From Bacillota bacterium (lineage in GTDB: Bacteria; Bacillota; Clostridia; Tissierellales; Peptoniphilaceae), in contig JAEZYW010000015.1 of assembly GCA_023418835.1 (NCBI GenBank), forward strand, positions 1-29,283: a stretch of DNA of 29,283 bases. Reading direction: 5' to 3'. The first letter of the stretch is position 1. Each line of letters opens with the position of its first letter. A model generated the notes under the pieces. That model was not told the origin of the DNA, ran no database searches, and saw only the letters and a program-made list of their open reading frames with translations. The translations under genes and the position numbers were made by a program. Below, piece after piece: positions 25,637 to 29,283 of this stretch.

Positions 25637-27062
25637 AACTATAGTGGGTTTGGAAATACACGCTCAGTTAAATTCAAAAACAAAAGCTTTTTGCACGTGT
25701 TTGAATGACAATAACCTAGAACCAAATACAGCAACTTGTCCTGGATGTCTTGGAATGCCAGGAGCTTTACCTGTTTTAAATAAAGAGGTTGTGGAGTTGG
25801 CTATCAAGGCTGGATTGGCTTTTAATAGTACAATTAATAAAGAGTCTACTTTTGAGAGGAAAAAATATTTCTATCCCGATTTGCCAAAAGGATATCAGAT
25901 AACCCAAGACAGAACCCCTATTTGCTCTGAAGGATATATTGAAGTCAAAGATGAAGAAAATAATCCAAAAAAAATTAGGATACAAAGGATACAAATAGAG
26001 GAGGATACTGGTAAATCTATCCATTCAAATGACGGTTTTGTATACATGGACTACAATCGAAGTGGAGCTCCTTTAGTTGAAATAATAACTTATCCTGATA
26101 TTAATTCTCCAAAGGAAGCAAGAGAGTTTCTTATAAAATTAAGAAATACATTAACTCATTTGGGAATAAACGACGGCAAAATGGAAGACGGCTCACTAAG
26201 ATGTGATGTCAATGTCAATCTTTTAGATGAAAATACAAAAGAAAAGACTAATATTATAGAGATTAAAAATATTAATTCCTTTAGTGCAGTAGAAAAGACA
26301 ATTGACTTTGAAATTAAAAGACAGTTAGAATTAATGAATTCTGGTGAAACAGAAGTACGTTCTACGAGAAGATGGGATGACTCTATAGGCGAAACAGTAT
26401 TGATGAGAGAAAAATTTTCTGCGGACGATTATATGTACTCAAAGGATGGAGATGTTCCAAATCTCGTCGTTTCTGATGAATTAATTGAAAGAATTAGAGA
26501 TAATATGCCTGAGTTAATCGAAGAAAGAAAAGAGCGTCTAATAAAAGAATATAATATTAGTGCTTATGATGCTAACATCATTAGTTGTGATACTGGACTT
26601 TCTAATTATTTTGAAGAGATTGCTAAAAATTTAGGTAATAATGAACTTGCTTCAAACTTCATCATTAACGACTTATTGAGAAGGTTAAATGATGAGGATA
26701 TAAGTATTGAGGATTTGAAGTTCAAAAAAGATGATTTTGTAAACCTTTTAAGATATGTTGACAAAGATGAAATTAATAATAACACAGCTAAGAAAGTTTT
26801 TAGGCTGATGTTTGAAGAGGGAATAGATCCTGTTGACTATATAAAAGAAAATAATCTAGTTCAAATTGGAGATGCCTCTGAAATCGAAAAATTTGTAAAA
26901 GAAGTTTTAGATGAAAATCCAGATTTCATTCAACAATATTTAGATGGAAAAGACAGAATAATAGGATTTTTAGTAGGCCAAGTTATGAAAAAATCTAAAG
27001 GAAAAGCTAACCCGAAATTGGTCAACGAATTATTATTAAAAGAAATAAAAAACAATCAATAA
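25626..27062 (+). CDS. gatB: GatB, tRNA-dependent amidotransferase kinase/transferase subunit
   Basis: Encodes 478 residues, the usual length. GatB phosphorylates misacylated Glu-tRNA(Gln) or Asp-tRNA(Asn) and transfers ammonia. It shows V-G-L-E10-I-H12, a zinc-type Cys set (Cys23, Cys25, Cys38, Cys41), R-K-K-Y-F-Y-P-D-L-P-K-G-Y-Q-I, E-E-D-T-G-K-S, N-R-S-G-A-P-L-V-E-I and M-E-D-G-S-L-R-C-D, so the kinase side looks intact. The D-Y-R-Y-F-P-E-P-D-L-P loop is altered to D-Y-M-Y-S-K-D-G-D-V-P (268-278). A YqeY-like C-terminal tail domain (about 320-478) is present. It overlaps the gatA-like gene, suggesting a coupled complex. Confidence 0.93.
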   Translation: MGIKTIVGLEIHAQLNSKTKAFCTCLNDNNLEPNTATCPGCLGMPGALPVLNKEVVELAIKAGLAFNSTINKESTFERKKYFYPDLPKGYQITQDRTPICSEGYIEVKDEENNPKKIRIQRIQIEEDTGKSIHSNDGFVYMDYNRSGAPLVEIITYPDINSPKEAREFLIKLRNTLTHLGINDGKMEDGSLRCDVNVNLLDENTKEKTNIIEIKNINSFSAVEKTIDFEIKRQLELMNSGETEVRSTRRWDDSIGETVLMREKFSADDYMYSKDGDVPNLVVSDELIERIRDNMPELIEERKERLIKEYNISAYDANIISCDTGLSNYFEEIAKNLGNNELASNFIINDLLRRLNDEDISIEDLKFKKDDFVNLLRYVDKDEINNNTAKKVFRLMFEEGIDPVDYIKENNLVQIGDASEIEKFVKEVLDENPDFIQQYLDGKDRIIGFLVGQVMKKSKGKANPKLVNELLLKEIKNNQ

Positions 27063-27063
27063 C

Positions 27064-27092
27064 TGTACAATTCAAGCTATTTATGTTATTAT
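27064..27092 (+). promoter_or_regulatory. Promoter of rpsO
   Basis: TGTACA (27064-27069) and TATTAT (27087-27092) are separated by 17 bases with an extended TG at 27084-27085. It starts just after the gatB stop codon, with no terminator between. Transcription would begin near 27099, at the base of the structured leader. Confidence 0.6.
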
Positions 27093-27100
27093 TTATAAGG

Positions 27101-27146
27101 TCGATAACTTTGTGAAGCGTACCTCGGCGCACACTAGGTTATTCGA
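27101..27146 (+). promoter_or_regulatory. S15-type structured leader upstream of rpsO
   Basis: TCGATAAC (27101-27108) pairs with GTTATTCGA (27138-27146) with one bulged T, enclosing GTG (27112-27114) with CAC (27032-equivalent position 27132-27134) and GCG (27117-27119) with CGC (27128-27130) around an 8-base loop. The nested, junction-like fold just before rpsO fits the Firmicutes leaders through which S15 represses its own synthesis by mimicking its 16S site. The identification is by position and fold only. Confidence 0.6.
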
Positions 27147-27173
27147 TAAATTAAATTATTTATGGAGGAAAAT

Positions 27174-27440
27174 ATGTTAACTAAAGAAGAAAAAAAACAA
27201 ATTATTGATGAGTTCAAAATTAATGAAAATGATACAGGCTCAACAGAGGTTCAAATAGCAATATTAACCCATAGAATCCGTTCATTGACAGAACATTTAC
27301 AAACACACAAAAAAGACCATCACTCTAGAAGAGGACTTTTAAAAATGGTAGGTATGAGAAGAGGACTTCTAAAATACCTAAGAGAAAAAGATATTGATGG
27401 TTATAGAGAGCTTATAGAAAAATTAGGATTAAGAAGATAA
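27174..27440 (+). CDS. rpsO: 30S ribosomal protein S15
   Basis: Encodes 88 residues, the normal S15 length, from the ATG at 27174, which has GGAGG (27164-27168) 5 bases upstream; another in-frame ATG at 27162 overlaps that site and is not the start. The family pattern [19 protein letters not shown] and [16 protein letters not shown] is clear. S15 is a primary 16S-binding protein. It is followed by pnp, as in most bacteria. Confidence 0.97.
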   Translation: MLTKEEKKQIIDEFKINENDTGSTEVQIAILTHRIRSLTEHLQTHKKDHHSRRGLLKMVGMRRGLLKYLREKDIDGYRELIEKLGLRR

Positions 27441-27460
27441 GAGTGGGGGATCCCACTCTT
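27439..27460 (+). promoter_or_regulatory. Hairpin between rpsO and pnp
   Basis: AAGAGTGGG (27439-27447) pairs perfectly with CCCACTCTT (27452-27460) around a 4-base loop. The stem includes the last bases of the rpsO stop codon. The T stretch after it is short (TTTAATTGT), so it is a weak terminator or a processing or stability element. In E. coli the rpsO-pnp intergenic hairpin is cut by RNase III and used by PNPase to control its own mRNA. Confidence 0.65.
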
Positions 27461-27480
27461 TAATTGTAATGGGAGGATTT

Positions 27481-29283
27481 ATGGAGAAAAAATTTTCATA
27501 TGATTTAGCGGGGAGAAAACTTGAGGTTTCTATAGGTAAGGTTGCAGAACAAGCTTCTGGATCCTGTTTAATCACATATGAAGATACGGTAGTGTTAACT
27601 ACAGCAACTGCTTCAAAGGAACCAAGGGAAGGAATTGACTTCTTTCCTCTAACTGTTGAGTATGTTGAAAAATCATATGCAGCTGGTAAGATACCAGGAG
27701 GTTTTATTAAACGAGAGGGAAGACCTACTGAAAATGCAACCCTCACATCAAGATTAATTGATAGACCAATTAGACCTTTATTTCCAGAAGGATATAAAAA
27801 TGACGTACAGATAATTTCTACTGTTCTGTCTACTGATATGGACAATATGCCAGAAATTGTTGCTATGAATGGTGCATCCATTGCACTTTCCATTTCCAAC
27901 ATCCCTTTTATGGGACCGATAGGTTCTGTGGCAATTGGCTATATAGATGGGGAATATATAATAAACCCTACTTTCGAACAACGAAATGAATCTGAAATGT
28001 TTTTAGTAATTTCAGGAACTGAAAATGCGATTATGATGATAGAGGCGGAAGCAAATATCTTAGATGAAGAAATTGTACTCGGTGCAATTTTAAGGGGCCA
28101 CGACGAAATAAAACGCATTTGTAGGTTTATTAATGAAATTGTCAAAGAATTCGATATAGAAAAATCAGAAGTTATACTTGAAGATATAAACACAGAATTA
28201 TTTGATAAGATTCAGCAATTTGGTAGAGAAAAAATCTCAGTTGCCATGAAAAATAGCGATAAAATGGCTAGAGTTGAGCTTACTGATAAAGCTAAAAGGG
28301 AAATAGTTGACAATTTTATAGAAGAATACGAAGATGAAGAAGGTCACATAAGACAATATATAGAAACAATAATTTCAGATGTATTCAGAGAACAAATAAT
28401 TAACGACAAAGAGAGACCTGACGGAAGAGGCTTTGATGAGATTAGAAATATTTGGTCTGAAGTAGGTATTCTTCCTAGAACTCACGGTTCTGGATTGTTC
28501 ACTAGAGGACAAACACAAGTACTTTCAGTTTTAACTTTGGGTTCAATTGCAGATGAGCAAACTTTAGACGGTTTAGATGGTGAAGAAAATAAAAGATATA
28601 TGCACCATTACAATTTCCCGCCATTTTCTGTGGGAGATACTAGACCTCTTAGAAGCCCAGGTAGAAGAGAAATAGGACATGGAGCTCTTGCTGAAAAAGC
28701 ATTAGTACCAGTATTGCCTACTGAAGATGACTTCCCATATGCTATTAGAGTTGTTTCTGAAGTGTTAAGTTCTAATGGTTCTTCTTCTCAAGCCAGCGTT
28801 TGCGGATCTACATTGGCATTGATGGACGGGGGAGTACCTATTAAATCTCCAGTGGCTGGAATCGCAATGGGCTTAATTAAAGAAGGAGATACTGTTGCAA
28901 TTCTTACTGATATCCAAGGTCTAGAAGATCATCTAGGTGATATGGACTTTAAAGTAGCAGGAACAAAAGATGGTATAACTGCTATACAAATGGATATTAA
29001 AATCGGTGGTATAGATAGAAGTATATTAGAGGAAGCTTTAGAAAAAGCAAGACTTGGTAGATTATTTATCTTAAATAAAATGACAAGTGTTATAGATAAA
29101 CCAGCTGAAGATTTATCTAAATATGCTCCAAGAATATTCCATATAAAAATTGATCCAGATAAAATAAGAGATGTAATTGGACCAGGCGGAAAAACTATAA
29201 ATAAAATTATAGATAGTACAAATGTTAAAATTGACACTTCTGACGATGGTAGTATAAATATTACAGCTGATTCTACAGAAAAC
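27481..29283 (+). CDS. pnp: Polyribonucleotide nucleotidyltransferase, PNPase (3' end cut by the window)
   Basis: An open frame of 601 codons runs off the window; full PNPases have about 700. It starts at ATG 27481 with GGGAGG 5 bases upstream. PNPase degrades RNA 3' to 5' with phosphate. Seen: the first RNase PH domain (residues 1-220; [20 protein letters not shown]), a helical linker, the catalytic second RNase PH domain (P-D-G-R-G near 320, T-R-G-Q-T-Q, acidic D-H-L-G-D-M-D-F-K near 483-491), and the start of the KH domain (I-G-P-G-G-K-T-I). The S1 domain would lie downstream. Confidence 0.97.
   Translation, partial: MEKKFSYDLAGRKLEVSIGKVAEQASGSCLITYEDTVVLTTATASKEPREGIDFFPLTVEYVEKSYAAGKIPGGFIKREGRPTENATLTSRLIDRPIRPLFPEGYKNDVQIISTVLSTDMDNMPEIVAMNGASIALSISNIPFMGPIGSVAIGYIDGEYIINPTFEQRNESEMFLVISGTENAIMMIEAEANILDEEIVLGAILRGHDEIKRICRFINEIVKEFDIEKSEVILEDINTELFDKIQQFGREKISVAMKNSDKMARVELTDKAKREIVDNFIEEYEDEEGHIRQYIETIISDVFREQIINDKERPDGRGFDEIRNIWSEVGILPRTHGSGLFTRGQTQVLSVLTLGSIADEQTLDGLDGEENKRYMHHYNFPPFSVGDTRPLRSPGRREIGHGALAEKALVPVLPTEDDFPYAIRVVSEVLSSNGSSSQASVCGSTLALMDGGVPIKSPVAGIAMGLIKEGDTVAILTDIQGLEDHLGDMDFKVAGTKDGITAIQMDIKIGGIDRSILEEALEKARLGRLFILNKMTSVIDKPAEDLSKYAPRIFHIKIDPDKIRDVIGPGGKTINKIIDSTNVKIDTSDDGSINITADSTEN

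Noticed and set aside
27162..27173. Earlier ATG for rpsO
   Set aside because: It overlaps the GGAGG ribosome binding site used by the ATG at 27174, which matches the S15 start.
27429..27902. 157-codon minus-strand open frame
   Set aside because: It is antisense to the start of pnp, with no family similarity or ribosome binding site context.
1..29283. Mobile elements, CRISPR arrays, tRNA or rRNA genes, T-box leaders
   Set aside because: I saw no transposase, regularly spaced repeat, cloverleaf or T-box sequence on either strand.

Overview
The window is an AT-rich, densely packed chromosomal segment in which every supported gene lies on the + strand. Gene content and order (trmD-rplS, rpsB-tsf-pyrH-frr, uppS-cdsA-rseP-ispG-polC, rimP-nusA-ylxR-infB-rbfA-nrnA-truB-ribF, pcrA-ligA-gatCAB, rpsO-pnp) are those of a low-GC Gram-positive bacterium. 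PolC, RimP/YlxR and a DHH-family NrnA point to Firmicutes. The AT-rich codon use, TTG starts, compacted operons and short EF-Ts would fit an anaerobic Tissierellia/Peptoniphilaceae-like organism, but that placement is inference. No phage, insertion sequence, CRISPR, tRNA or rRNA is visible, and there is no gene-free stretch longer than 300 bases.

Layout. Positions 1-451 hold the 3' end of trmD and then rplS. A strong promoter with a structured leader (453-584) drives rpsB, followed by tsf, pyrH and frr, and the unit closes with an intrinsic terminator at 3412-3439. A second unit (3464-11280) carries membrane and isoprenoid genes (uppS, cdsA, rseP, ispG) and then the replicative polymerase gene polC; dxr and proS, often found in this cluster, are absent. 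A third unit starts at the promoter at 11318-11346, passes through an intrinsic terminator placed directly before rimP, and encodes translation-initiation, elongation and RNA-maturation proteins up to ribF (18922). A small acetyltransferase and deoD follow, ending in a terminator at 19954-19990. A promoter next to that terminator drives pcrA-ligA-gatC-gatA-gatB. The window ends with rpsO, preceded by an S15-type structured leader, and a pnp truncated by the window edge.

How they work together: this is a growth-linked block joining ribosome assembly (S2, S15, L19, RbfA, RimP), translation factors (EF-Ts, IF2, RRF), transcription control (NusA), RNA modification and decay (TruB, NrnA, PNPase), envelope precursor synthesis, and DNA replication/repair. 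Several non-coding elements look like autoregulatory controls: the rpsB leader, the terminator before rimP-nusA, the rpsO leader, and hairpins between rpsB/tsf and rpsO/pnp.

The most unusual feature is the gatCAB cluster at 24195-27062. Its GatA is an intact reading frame of 386 codons that keeps the GatA scaffold but has lost the glycine/serine-rich amidase signature, including both catalytic serines. GatC and one loop of GatB are also divergent, while the GatB kinase-side residues I could check are kept. This suggests a transamidosome without its own glutaminase, possibly fed by free ammonia or another enzyme, or a paralogue that has taken a new role.
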